Origin: Diphasiastrum complanatum
Lineage: Eukaryota; Streptophyta; Lycopodiopsida; Lycopodiales; Lycopodiaceae
Assembly: GCA_029204225.1 (NCBI GenBank)
Contig: CM055100.1
Coordinates: 19,241,116 to 19,305,115 of the forward strand
DNA length: 64,000 nt
Direction of reading: 5' to 3'
Below are positions 26,099 to 37,405 of the stretch, piece by piece (the stretch's first letter is position 1; each line of letters opens with the position of its first letter). Below the pieces are notes generated by a model. That model ran no database searches, had not been told where the DNA came from, and worked only from the letters and a program-made list of their open reading frames with translations. The position numbers and the translations under genes were made by a program.

Positions 26099-26651
26099 AA
26101 ATGCCCTTGGCCCTGGTAGCTTTCTCCTTTGGAAACTTTTTCCTCTGTTGCTTCCCTAATGCACAAGCCTCACATGTATCTGAAGAAGACTTAATGCTAG
26201 GAAGATCTACTACCATTTTGTGCCTGTTCAAAACTTGCAAACTTTTGTAACTCAAATGACCATATCTCTCATGCCAAAGCTTGTCCCGATTAGTATCTCT
26301 TGCAGACAAGGCCTCTTGGCTAGGAATGGTTGTGAAAAGCTTGTAAAGACCTCCTTCTTGCATTCCCTTGGCTACCACTTTGAAGTTCTTCTCTTTGTCT
26401 TTTACCAAACATTTAGAATCATTAAACTCTACCACCATATTATGTTTGGTAATGGCACCAACAGATAACGAGTTCTTAGCCAACCCTGGTACATGCAACA
26501 CACTTTTAATTTCCTTCACCTCACCTGATGATAGCTGTATTGCAACTGTACCTTTGCCCCTCACCATACGTGTAGAATTATCTCCAAGGCAAACATGCTG
26601 GCCATCTTCTGTCTCCTCATAGGTGCTGAACCAATCTCTATGAGGTGTCAT
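26013..26651 (-). pseudogene. copia C protease end, pre-integrase and integrase start
   Basis: Reads MTPHRDWFSTYEE (just past the protease active site), VLHVPGLAKNSL, the pre-integrase HERYGHLSYKSL and [15 protein letters not shown], and the integrase start [15 protein letters not shown]. It is then shifted at a run of seven C at 26041-26047. The protease aspartate itself lies upstream near 26670 behind a frame break. Confidence 0.85.
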
Positions 26652-26777
26652 GTGCTTTGAGGCTCCAGAATCAATGTATCATCCACCAAATGTGGATTCA
26701 GATGATAGGGCTGCGGTGAATAGCTCAAGCACACCAGATTGTTCCTCCTCTGCAACTTTGTCAACAAAGTGACTCTG

Positions 26778-27617
26778 CTAGTTCTTTCCCTTCTTCTGAT
26801 CACTTTGCTTCTTCCTGCATTCAAAAGCAAAATGCCCATACTTACCACAATAGTTGCAGTTGCCCTTCCTCTTGGGTGTAGATGAGGAATTGGTGCTTGA
26901 CTCCTCTCCAACCTGTAACTTGGACACCTGCTGCTCCAAGCTTTGCTTTGAGTTCTTCTTTTTGCCTTTGCCTTTCTTCTGAAAGTTTTGTTTCTTCTTA
27001 GAAGCAAATGCAAGCTCTGGATTATCTTCCCTTTCAGAAAGATTCTTCCTTCTCATCTCCTCCTGTAAAAGAAGACCACATAACTCCCCAAAGGTTGGGA
27101 GTTTCTCCCTAGCAGAAAGGGACATCACATAGTCTTGATAGTTGAATGACAAGTTGTTCAAGACTATGGGAACAATACTCCTGTCACTTACTTTCTCTCC
27201 AACTGAAGCAAGCTGATCCAATAGGTCCTTGACCTTTGTAATATGATCACCAATTGTTGCACCTGCTTCCATCTTGAGAGTATGTAATCTGTTTTGCAAA
27301 TACACCAGCTTGGCTGAATCCACTGTTTCAAACATAGACTTCAGAATTGTCCATGCATCAGCTGCATCCCTTGCATTGCAAATGTGAGGAATAATATTGT
27401 CCTTGACAGAAAGATTGATTATCCTATGAGCTTTATGTCTCCTGCTCATGTAGTCCTTCAATTCAGGATCAGATGTTGGTACAGGTTCTGTACCTGTCAT
27501 GACCTCCCAGCAATTCTTATCCATCAAGATATTGGCTATCTTGAACTTCCACACTCTGTAGTTTGTGCCATCTAGTTTGCTAGATTCACCCAGCAAACTC
27601 TCCCCAAGACTTGTCAT
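26778..27617 (-). CDS. copia C gag polyprotein part
   Basis: An open 279-residue frame. Residues 1-200 form the UBN2-type gag domain (LDGTNYRVWKFKIANIL, HTLKMEAGATIGDHITKV). A lysine-rich stretch (KKGKGKKKNSK) and a complete CCHC knuckle (CNYCGKYGHFAFEC) follow. A stop falls after the knuckle, where copia elements normally continue into protease. The related antisense-of-frame ORF at 26648-27013 on the same strand is a shadow. Confidence 0.85.
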   Translation of the reverse strand: MTSLGESLLGESSKLDGTNYRVWKFKIANILMDKNCWEVMTGTEPVPTSDPELKDYMSRRHKAHRIINLSVKDNIIPHICNARDAADAWTILKSMFETVDSAKLVYLQNRLHTLKMEAGATIGDHITKVKDLLDQLASVGEKVSDRSIVPIVLNNLSFNYQDYVMSLSAREKLPTFGELCGLLLQEEMRRKNLSEREDNPELAFASKKKQNFQKKGKGKKKNSKQSLEQQVSKLQVGEESSTNSSSTPKRKGNCNYCGKYGHFAFECRKKQSDQKKGKN

Positions 27618-28450
27618 GCTAAAATCTGTGCTTAAAACAGAAGCTCAACTTGAAAGAGATCAGAAAAGAACAGCTTCCAGCAACAAGGGTTTAACCCCAA
27701 ACTAGGGTATGTAGCCATTTCAAGGCAACCCTTCAACTCCTGCTTTTGTCTTTGCCACTTGGTGTGGCCTCACTAGCACAAGCACTAGGCTCCACTGGAA
27801 CAGAAACCAGAAGCCCCTACAGAAAGTGCGCCCTACTTTTGTGTAAGCTCCTCCAGAAAGACTCTCCAAAACTTAGCCAGATTTAGAAAGTTTTTGGATC
27901 ATCCCACTCCCCTTGCCAATAGCTCTCCAACAATGCAAGACTCCACCTGATCTGACACCTGTAGATCAAATGCTCCGTCTTTCAAGATTGAGGTGCTTGT
28001 AGAAGATAAGAATCTTCTCAAGAATCTAAGCACTGAAGTTTCTCTCACTCTCAGACTCACAGGCTAGACAACCTGCTCTGATACCATGAAGATTTACAAG
28101 ACCTAGCTATGGAGTATCTTAACTCAGATGCTAGATCGACTATGAAAGCTTGAGAAAACTTGGCTATGGAAATATCACACACAAGGAGAATTGCATGAGC
28201 ATCTCACAAACTCAAAAAGTCTCAAGAAGAAATGAATTGCTGAAGAGAGAGAGAAGGGCGTGGGTCCTCCAAATCCCTTGTGAGGCAAGCACCTCCTTTA
28301 CATGCATGGAAAGTCTAGGTGTCAACCATAGGAGTGAGCTACTTGGCCAAGTGGGCCACTTGCACTAATTTACATAACTTAACAAAAGGGGGGGTCATGC
28401 ATTTAATTAAAACATGCCCCATGAGTTATGTACAACTTAACTAATGGCTT

Positions 28451-29977
28451 GAGCACAGAGAGCCCCCATTGTATGAGGCAAATGAGCCAGTGTCAGAGGA
28501 TGAGCATGATGAGGATGAGCCCATTCGGGTTGTGTTCGCCAGATCAGAACGGGATGAGGCATATGATACAGGTGTTGGGCACACGCCTAGAGCAGGGGTC
28601 ACAGGTGCATCATGTGGTAGAGGTGGGACACATGCCACAGATTATACCGGGAGACGGGCAGGGCACACAGGGGGGGCCAATAGCATACCTACCTATGCCG
28701 ACATGATGGAGGAGGCTCTTGATAGAGGGTAGAGTGATTTAGATGCCGGTCCGGCAGATGTTTGGATGCGTGCAGTACAGAGTCGGCCATTACTACGACA
28801 GCACACCAGAGGAGGCACCAAATGACTTTGATTGCACAGATTGGGAGGCCATGCAGGGTCTACAGGTGCACATGATGAGGCACGGGATGAGGCTCGGGTT
28901 GATTCAGGGGTTGGTGCACATGATGATTCAGAGGTTGGTGCACAGGATGATTTAGAAGCTGGTGCACAGGATGAGTCCTAGAGTCCAGAGCATTTGTATT
29001 CAAATGCCCAGCTGGACGACTTGGTTGCCACATTGGATTCAGAGGCCCAGCAGATGCCGAGTGTCAGGGCGCCCCCATCATCTCTTACCAGCATGCCATA
29101 CACAGAGTCCCAGCCAAAGCAGCCGCATGAGGTGCCTACAGTTCCTCCAGCTCCTCAGAGAGTGTATGTGCATCGCACAGCTCCTCCAGTGCCACCGATG
29201 CCAATCAGGCCTGCAGCCCCTCCATCGTCGTCCACTTCTGCAGCACCAGGTCTCCATGGCAGGCCACCATTTGTGCCCAGGTTTTCTCTCACAGCGCCCA
29301 CATCCACAGTGGCTCCTCCAGCTGCTCCTCCAGTGGCAGCACCCACTCCACATCCTCATCCTTTGGCATCACCCCCTCCACTGGCTCCCCCTTTGGCAGC
29401 ACCCAGGATGTACCAGTACTCGCCACCACAGCGCCCCTTTCAGTACATATCGCCGATGTACTCGCCTCCTGCACAGCCAGTTCCTCCACCTGCAGCAGCC
29501 CCACGGACACATACTCCACGAGCTCATCCTCCTCGCTCAGGTGCACAGGGAGTTCCCTCTTTTGCTTCCCTATCCCAGCCGGCCTCAGCTTGGGCCCAGC
29601 CTAGCCAGCCAAGTGATTTGCATGGGGGTGACGAGGCATTGACAGCTCCTCTTGTCCGCAAGAGACCAGGAAGGCCCAAGGGTGCACCGAACAAGAAAGG
29701 CAAGGCACAGAAACTGCCAGGGAGGAGAGGACGACCACGCAGGGCTCCAGGTACAGGTAGAGGTGCAGTATCACAGCCAATTGGAGCAGGTGTTGTTGGT
29801 TTGGCCTGCTTGGGGACTGATGCGAAGGCAGACTGGGATGATGCTAGTGACGAGTCCTCCTCCTTGGACACACAGCCCATGCCAGTTCCAGACAGGCAGA
29901 GATATCGGCTGCGAGAGTCAGCTAGGGGCCCTGAGTTGTCTCCAAAGCATTCGTCTGAGTCAGAGCCGGAGCATTGA
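28451..29977 (+). pseudogene. C-terminal extension of a hAT transposase with AT-hooks
   Basis: The stretch opens with REPPLYEANEP, which fits the end of a hAT dimerisation domain. It continues in one frame through acidic (SEDEHDEDEP), repeat (GAHDD/GAQDD/GAQDE) and proline-rich sequence to two AT-hooks, KRPGRPKG (about 29659) and RRGRPRR (about 29725), and a stop at 29977. In-frame stops near 28730, 28822 and 28979 break it; the last 328 codons (from 28994) are open. AT-hooks bind the minor groove of AT-rich DNA. The catalytic part is missing; copia C's LTR abuts the 5' end. Confidence 0.6.
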
Positions 29978-30486
29978 TTGTGGCTCTGTTGTTTTAGTTT
30001 CAGTAGTTCGTCTCTAGCAGACGATCTACCATTGTACTCAGATGATTTTTCACATTATATACAGTGTTTGGCCTACATTATTTGGTCCACATTGTGCGTA
30101 TGTCGCTCTGTACATGTGATGCTGTATTTTCAATTTTATGTGCGTGTGTGAATCCTATTTTCATTTAATTTCGTTTGAAGTGAATGCTAGCTTCACATAT
30201 ATGCACCTACATCATGAGCACAACAATCACCCTTACACCCCAAACGACATTTCATAAACACATGTAATACATCTGCATTTAAAAAAATTACAGAGATTGC
30301 ATCTTACATGACCAGACTCGCGTTGCACAAAAAACAACTATGTATATATTCAACTGTTGTATCAAGATAACATCACATATACTGTCATTTTTTTAAGCAG
30401 CCATCTAGTTATTTGCTGCACCATAAACTGCCGAAAACTACATAGCAACAGTCCGCCACATACGGCTGGACCTTATCTATTCTAAA
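29978..30486. other. No gene recognised
   Basis: AT-rich sequence after the hAT stop codon. It may hold the hAT 3' UTR and terminal region, but no inverted repeat partner can be seen because the 5' half is absent. Confidence 0.4.
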
Positions 30487-30898
30487 CATCTCTCACTGAT
30501 CCTCCACCGATTCCTCGCCCTCGTCTGGTGCATTGTTTTGTCGCTCTTGCTCTGCCTCCCGGTTAGCCCGAGCTGCCTCCTGGTTAGCCCGACGTCTGGC
30601 CGCCCTTTCCCTGACCATGATGAGCTGTCGTCGTATGAAATTCATTCCGATCTGCTCATCCAGATCCAGCTCGACAGCAGGGACAGGATCCACAGCGGGG
30701 GCGGGTGGCTCCGGTTCCGGATTTCTCTGTCGAGTCTGTCACAACATCTCTCGGATATCTCTCTTGCTTCCGATGTCTCTCGTTGTGCCTTCGGATATCT
30801 TTCTCAAGCTTCCTCCTGGCTTCGCCCTCGGGCTTCGGTGGTATGTGCTCTGTCATCTCGATCGACCTTCTCCTCACAGCACCCTGGTCCTTGAACAC
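30487..30898 (-). pseudogene. Unrecognised charged ORF, possibly a TE protein end
   Basis: A GC-rich minus-strand stretch reads VELDLDEQIGMNFIRRQL, a run rich in Arg/Ala/Glu (RERAARRRANQEAARANRE) and an acidic end with a stop at 30493. It should be helical. Upstream the frame shifts (30656-30898, EGEARRKLEKDIRRHNERH). I do not recognise the family; a transposase C-terminus is one possibility given its neighbours. Confidence 0.3.
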
Positions 30899-31075
30899 CC
30901 TCTCACAGCACCCTGGCTCTCAAACAGCCTCTCACGGCCTCTCACCGGCTCTCGCTTGCTCTCTCACTTTCTATCATTAGCTCTCTCACAGCCTCTAAAA
31001 ATGCCAACCACAATGACATTGTGAGTGCCTAATTACCCCACAGCCTGATCGGCCATGTGGATCCCCATCATCCAT

Positions 31076-31262
31076 CCATGTGCCTCAGTACCTGCCCTCA
31101 TGTGATGCCCCCCCCCCCCTGTGTTGGTCTCCCATTGGCCCCATGGTCTGCTCACCCACAGTGCCCATGTGCCTCTGTACCTGCCCCCATGTGATGCTCC
31201 CCCCCTGTGTTGGTCTCCCATTGGCCCCATGGTCTGCTCACCCACAGTGCCCATGTGCCACT
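31076..31262. repeat. 86-89-bp tandem duplication
   Basis: Two units start CCATGTGCCTC at 31076 and 31165, with a third partial start at 31251. They share TGTGTTGGTCTCCCATTGG and GGTCTGCTCACCCACAGTG. The main difference is the length of a C run. Confidence 0.9.
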
Positions 31263-31395
31263 GCACCATGTACTGTACCCTCTTTTTTTACACCCAGTAC
31301 CCTTTTTTTTCCAATTTTTTTCTCTTTTTTTGGTAATTAATAGGCAAAAAAAAATTATTAAATATATTAAAAAATAAAAATAAAACATTAAAAAT

Positions 31396-31465
31396 GGTAC
31401 CGCCTTGGTACCGCGGATCCCAGGGCGGTACCGTACCGGCGGTACCATACTAGCGGTACCAGGGG
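31396..31465. repeat. GGTACC cluster
   Basis: Five GGTACC palindromes and further GTACC sites lie within 70 bp, directly after an A/T-rich core and before a (TA)n tract. Such dense short motifs are typical of subterminal regions of DNA transposons, but no TIR or duplication was proved here. Confidence 0.6.
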
Positions 31466-31548
31466 GTACTATGATATATATATATATATATAAATAATTT
31501 TAAGCAAAATGCACTCTTTGACATAATTGACAATTTAGATTGATCATA

Positions 31549-31732
31549 CACAAGATCTAAGGAAGCGACCCCTGCGTCTGAACGCGCGTCCGGACATCCG
31601 CATCCGCCTTTTTTTTTTTAAGAAATTAGGCAAAAAAAAAAAATGGACGCGTCCGGGGGTCGGACGTGTCTGGGTCCGGACGCAGACACGGACGCGGAAT
31701 GTCCGGCCCGGACCCTCATGTCTGCACAAGAT
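31549..31732. mobile_element. Candidate hAT-type mini-element with 8-bp target duplication
   Basis: A 168-bp GC-rich segment is bracketed by CACAAGAT at 31549-31556 and 31725-31732. Inside, GTCCGG/CCGGAC motifs occur in both halves, in opposite orientations, around an A-rich centre. An 8-bp duplication is the hAT signature. The extreme ends (CTAAGG.. and ..GTCTG) are not a clean inverted repeat, so the class is tentative. Confidence 0.4.
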
Positions 31733-32346
31733 ATTTAGGTGCTATATTGTGATGGGTACTCTACACTCATTCTTACTAGGGATTGCATGCACTAAAGCTT
31801 TTCATGTTCAGGACCACTATGGAGCTCGTAAGAGGTTTATGTTTTCAGTCGAGCAGCTCTTGGGCTTGGCATGTTGGAGCTTGCAACCTTTAATGGAGCT
31901 GCTGCTCTAACATTGGGGCGGAGTCCTGTTTGACCCCTTTATTGGCTGTTGAGCAACACTACAATTCTTCAAAGTTCCAGAAGTGATTGGTAGCCGCGGA
32001 AAGCTTGCCCAATGGAAAGTTCTGCCTCTGGACATTGTATATGTTATAAGTAACCCTTAGCAGTAAACTAAGATCTCTAAAAAAGTTGTTGCATCAGGAT
32101 TCAAGTGATGATCTAGCAACTCAAAAGCTCAAAATCTGATACTGAAATTTATACATGAAATAGGGGATTAATATAATATAAAGATTAGCAGTGCCAAACT
32201 GTTGACATCTAGAATTCAAACTTCTGTTTGATTGCAAGCCTTGTCATGGTCATTTTCTTTTACTTACCAGAATTCCCTACTCTGACAATCATAAGAATTG
32301 CATTAGTGCCTTCAAAAAACAAAATTGCTCGTGTAGTGAATACTAT
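31733..32346. other. Downstream flank / 3' UTR side of the exonuclease gene
   Basis: AT-rich sequence following the stop codon at 32347 on the minus strand. A 3' UTR is expected here but no polyadenylation site can be fixed. Confidence 0.4.
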
Positions 32347-32482
32347 TTAGTGTTGATAAGATCCATGATAGTTGCTTTGTTGCAATTTCTGAAATTGTTG
32401 TTCTAAAGTAGCAATAGCCACAGTATCATTTGCAGCATCTCGTTCTAGACACCATTTTTCTTCAAATGCGACCTTAATGTCC
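32347..32482 (-). CDS. Exonuclease last exon
   Basis: 136 bases after an ATCAG acceptor complete [13 protein letters not shown] and [12 protein letters not shown], then end YQH and TAA at 32349-32347. The phase agreement with the previous exon is what fixes this exon. Confidence 0.85.
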
Positions 32483-35400
32483 CTGATAAAGCAACACAAA
32501 GTCCATCAGTTACAAGGAAGAGTCTACAGTAAGTATGCATAAGTTTGAATACCTGATGTCACATTTTGAAAGAGGTTGGCAAACACCAATTGGTTCTTGA
32601 CAGTCAATTTCTAAAGTATTTGTCAATTACAAGGAGCATTCGATCAACATCTTTTAGGTCAGCAGTCCAAGACTAAAAACTACATCCTTCTACCTTAGTT
32701 TATGACTCATCATACTGTTAGTACCTTTATCCCAATGATTCTTTGATGTGTATATCTAAGAGAATCTGTCATAAAAATTTGACTCTGTTTTTTGTATGTA
32801 CAGACTCGGTTTTTTTTTGTACGCATGAACATTGCGCATTCGGTAAAGCACCATGTTAAGTTTAGCAACACAAAGATATGAAAAAACTTGTCATACACAT
32901 CAAAATCCCTATTAAGGCATGAGGAACTATCAATTAGCCAGCTTAAACAAATGGAGAGAGAAGGAAAACTAGATGAAACTGTTTTCTTAGGGTGCTCTGA
33001 TGAAGTTACCTCACTTTTCTTTCACAAAAAGACCCCAACTCACAATGCCACTCATAAATGCAAAGGATTACCATTTTCATTGTGGCGATGTGAACACAGG
33101 ACATACAAAACACAACAGTGAGAGAAACTTTTTCCTCTCTCTTATTCCTCTCTTTTTGCAGCTGCAGCTGCCTCTGAGGTCCCACCCTTTTCCTTTCTCA
33201 CAGCCCCCTGGCTAGCCTTCCCCTTTTGTTTGAATAAAAAACTCCGTAAGCCTGTTATTGCAGCCAGATAAGAGAGCAAGCACTTTTTATTTTGCTTTTC
33301 CACACTGATTGATGAACTTGCAATGAGATTCATATGCTGATACAAGAGAAATATGAATGTTCTTGTGCTGTTGGTTACAGGCCAAACGACACCCTCTCTT
33401 TTGGCACGTCTATGCAAATTATTATCTTTGAATCAGATATAGTGGTTGTCAAAGAGATAATACCCTCCAGAAAATATAACCTTATCAAGAGGCCATGCAA
33501 AACAAATGACTGACCATAGAAGACCACAGCCATAATCAAGGTCCATTTCTCCCCAATTACAGCATCATTAACTGCAAAAATTAGTATAAAGTGCTCCCAA
33601 AATCATGAATCATCTACTCCACGATGTTGGTGGCACGCAAGAATAACTAAAAACTCATGTGGATGTAAGCTTTCTGCAGCAACTAAAGCTGGCTGGGAAT
33701 CGCTGGCTAGTTGGTCATTTAGTCACCAGGTCAATGAGCCAAACTCAGGTGGAGGCTGAAAATCCTAACTAAACTAAAATACTTATGAATGCCTCCGATT
33801 ATTGACAACGTCAAAGCAAGCGTGTATGAGAGCAAGATTTGTACATGCTACATTTATATGTGAAATTTTTTTTCCAGAATGTTAGCTTCCTGACACTGTT
33901 ACTGACACTGTTACTCACATTGCCTCCTAACATTAAGTTTTCTTTGGACCTTATAGATGAATTTATGGCAAATAATTGATAATTTGGGCATAAAAAATAC
34001 CTCATAATCACTAAAAGTAATTACGAATCTCTTGGAATGATTGATCTGGGTATGGTATGTTTAATTTAACTCTTCACTGAAATGATAGAATATCACAATA
34101 GATGTTGTGAATTCGCCAACTGATAAGTAGTGGAATGTTGACATCCTACTAGCTTTTCAGCTTGGTTGCTACAGGTAAAATATGCATATATGAAATTCTG
34201 GACTATAAACGTATGACTGCAACCTCACAATAAGTAACTTCTATTCTCCACCAATAATACAAGAAAATAGGGATTTTAAATGGCCAATCAATAAACAAAC
34301 TACCCAATCTATGCAATATGACTAACCTCAACTATTTTCCAGCTGGTATCACAGACTACAGTATAAGTAGTTAAGCTAAAGACCTTGACCTCTGCTCATG
34401 CGACTTGCTTGCTAAATACAATAGAATCTAGATTATAGGTCAAATTTACATAATTGTGGAGAATTGAAAGCTTAGATAATCAGAGTATAGTGTCTAGACC
34501 AGCAATAAAGTTCCTAGATTCCGACTAACCTTTGCAGACTTAGAACTTGAGAGTTTCTGTATAGAACCGGCGCATATTTGGTGAGAGCATCTTGTACATA
34601 AGCTTTTCCAACAGTTCTTACTGCTGCTGCTTCAAGCAGGGCTTCCAATGAGCCATGCTTCCTCATGAGCTTTAGGGCTGTTTTATGGCCAAAGCCTGGA
34701 GCTAACTCTGAAAGCCCAGGGACACAGTCAGTCCTATCTCCCAACAAGCAACCTGCACACAAGCCAGAATAAACAATAACAATCAAACAAGGAAGCAACA
34801 TGAAAAAATGTAAAATGCGCCGAACCTAAGCATCTTACAAAAGCCAAACCTCAACTCCTAGAATAGTGAAAGGCCGAGTTGAAACTTGAAACAAAGCCAT
34901 AGGCTGCATCAGTTACTACTGCAGCATATAGTGAGTTGACTACATGAGCCTTCCGTCACCAGGCATGAAGAAATCAGAGGCCGAAGAGAGATCCAACATT
35001 GTTGCTCATTTATTTTACATAAGAATGCTAGCTTACATTAGACAATATGCTACAGCAGCCTCAAATGATTACAGGAAACCCAGATACTTATAATCGTTGA
35101 TGTCATTTACATGCAGATTGACAAGACACAAGGTCTCTCAATAAATCTAAAGATGACAAAAAGATACTATTTACAGACTCCTGAAGTAGAAGATTAGTCT
35201 TTATTGATAAAGCTAAAATTGTTGCTTACTTGGGTCTAATTTCTAAACATAGGAATTTGGATCCTGAGAATCACTTGGAGTTTCAAGAGGATCTCATCCA
35301 CACTCAATGCAGCTTGTTTGTAGTGCCATCCACTCCTCAGCAAGAGTAGGGGATATGCAAGACTTTTTCTACATATGCCGAAGAAATCTGAAATTCTCCT

Positions 35401-37343
35401 CTTTATCAAGAAACACAAGAGCATGATATGAGGTTACCTGATGTTCTCTTTGGTTAAAATCACTATATAATACCAGACAGGCCACTAGAAAGGAACAGAA
35501 GCGGTTGTCACTTGCAAGAAAAACCCCACAACCTGTCGCCTCCATGGGCTCACAAAGACATCCAGTCTGGAGCATCTCGTTTCCCCCACCCTACACTCAC
35601 CCTAACAACACCAGGACACAAGCACCAAAATACATCTACAACCATACACATGAAGATCTGTTCCATTCCTACAGCTCTATGATATAGCATCACTTAATAG
35701 TCTTGGGTACACAGTCTTACAGCTGCTCTCTGCACAAAAGTGCTATGCTCTTCTCATAAACACTGCACCCAACTTCTTACTCACCCTGCTCTTGATCCTC
35801 CAACACATCATTGTAAACGCATGGTACATTGAAGGTGTAGACCCACAGTTTCGGGAAACACTTTGCACGCACAAGACAGGAAAGAAACGGAATATGGGAC
35901 GAAGGAATTTGCACATCATGGCAGAAGTAAACCAGCACAAGCTTATTACCATAATGCATATGAAAGAGAGACTATAATAAAACAGAAGTTAGGTAGGTTG
36001 AAATATTGTTAGGAAGAGTCTTGAAAAGGGTCAAATTTGGTCTTCAAAACGGTGACAAGCTTTCTTTTATAGTGTAAGTGTGCCTTCCAATAACTGGGAA
36101 ATGTTTCACCAGTATGAGAAAATGCATTTGCCCATAATGTCTCCCCTGAAGCATTTCCTGGGGGCATTTCCTGAATGCGGAAATATCTTGCCCCTCTAAA
36201 AAAATTGAAGAAAAACATTATTCACATTAAAAAATGTAGGTCTCACGCATAAGAAGCTCACATGCAACATTCTCCAAAATGTGCTTCTGAAACATGTTGC
36301 TTCATGCTTCATTAGGCATCTAGATTCTATATTCTGGATTCCAATTTCTAACATTTGAGTCCGGATGTTTAAGTAAACATGTGGCCCTCCAAGAGCCTAG
36401 GACAATTTGAGACACAAACTACAGTATTATGACTTATAATTTATAAAAGTTGGAGTTGAAAATCAATTTAAGTTTGAATTTTGGCATTATACATTGTACA
36501 TGGATGACTGTGCACTAAGTGCCTATTTGGTCAAACTTGAATTAAGGACTCAGCCTATATAATACAAACAATACCATAATCTCTAGTCCCGTTTATTGTT
36601 ATGTACAATAATGACATGTCTGGATACCTCAGAGGTGCATACCTCCCCATTAATGATGCTTGGCAATAGGTCTCTAAACCTCGTACTGTCGAGGCCTTGG
36701 TTGATGTTTGAGACAATGGTTGTGATTTAATAACAAAATCTAAAAAATCTTCTTTGATTTTGGTTTTGCTTTGTAGACTTTTGAATTGTTGGGATCTATG
36801 GAATTGTGCTCATTACTTGGTAGGACATTTCTTCTCTACTCATGATGCAAGTTTGATCCAAAAAAGAAGAATGTACTCTTTTGAAGCCAATTTCATAAGA
36901 ACATTGTACATAGACTCTGTAAGACTCTGTTGCCATAACACAATCTAACTTGGCTTATTGTTAAGCTTCAGAAGTAGGAAAAAAACTAACAATTAGAGCA
37001 AAGCCACAGGGATGGCACTCTCACATCGTACTTTTTACCTTAGGCATCTCCCCCTCCTCTCTCTCCCTCTTACTGAATCGGGACATATGTCAAACAGGTC
37101 ACGGAGACTTTTTACATGCTCCCAGTGTAACATGCACTAAACATATTCGGTCTTTGTACCTGTTGGAATATCAATCCACACTCTAGAGAGAACTATCAAA
37201 CAGGGCGGACAGGGCGGATAGCTTAGTGGTAGAGCATCTCATCTGGTATGAGGGAGGTCCTGGGTTCGAATCCTAGTCTGCCCATCCATATTATGATTTA
37301 TGGATTTCTAACAGTACCCTCGGGTACCTACAAAACATTAATA

Positions 37344-37405
<62 letters not shown>

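Larger units (their letters stand above)
24431..28457 (-). mobile_element. Ty1/copia element C, 3' half deleted after RT
   Basis: In minus-strand order: probable 5' LTR about 28457-28087, primer site TGGTATCAGAGCAGG (28086-28072), leader, gag 27617-26778, protease/pre-integrase from about 26700, integrase, and RT ending near 24530. RNase H, polypurine tract and 3' LTR are missing. It is a different family from copia A/B (gag MTSLGESLLGESSKLDG). The LTR's outer end is inferred from the abrupt change into hAT coding sequence on the plus strand and the TG..CA rule. Confidence 0.85.

Noticed and set aside
29078-29880. Minus-strand ORFs rich in Gly/Ala/Glu
   Set aside because: Antisense shadows of the proline-rich hAT tail on the plus strand.
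32888-33121. Plus-strand ORF with [13 protein letters not shown]
   Set aside because: Lies in an intron of the exonuclease gene, has no domain, and no splice partner was found.
37212-37284. Functional tRNA-Pro gene
   Set aside because: C at position 33 and the directly attached LINE-type hairpin and (CT)n tail make it a SINE head.
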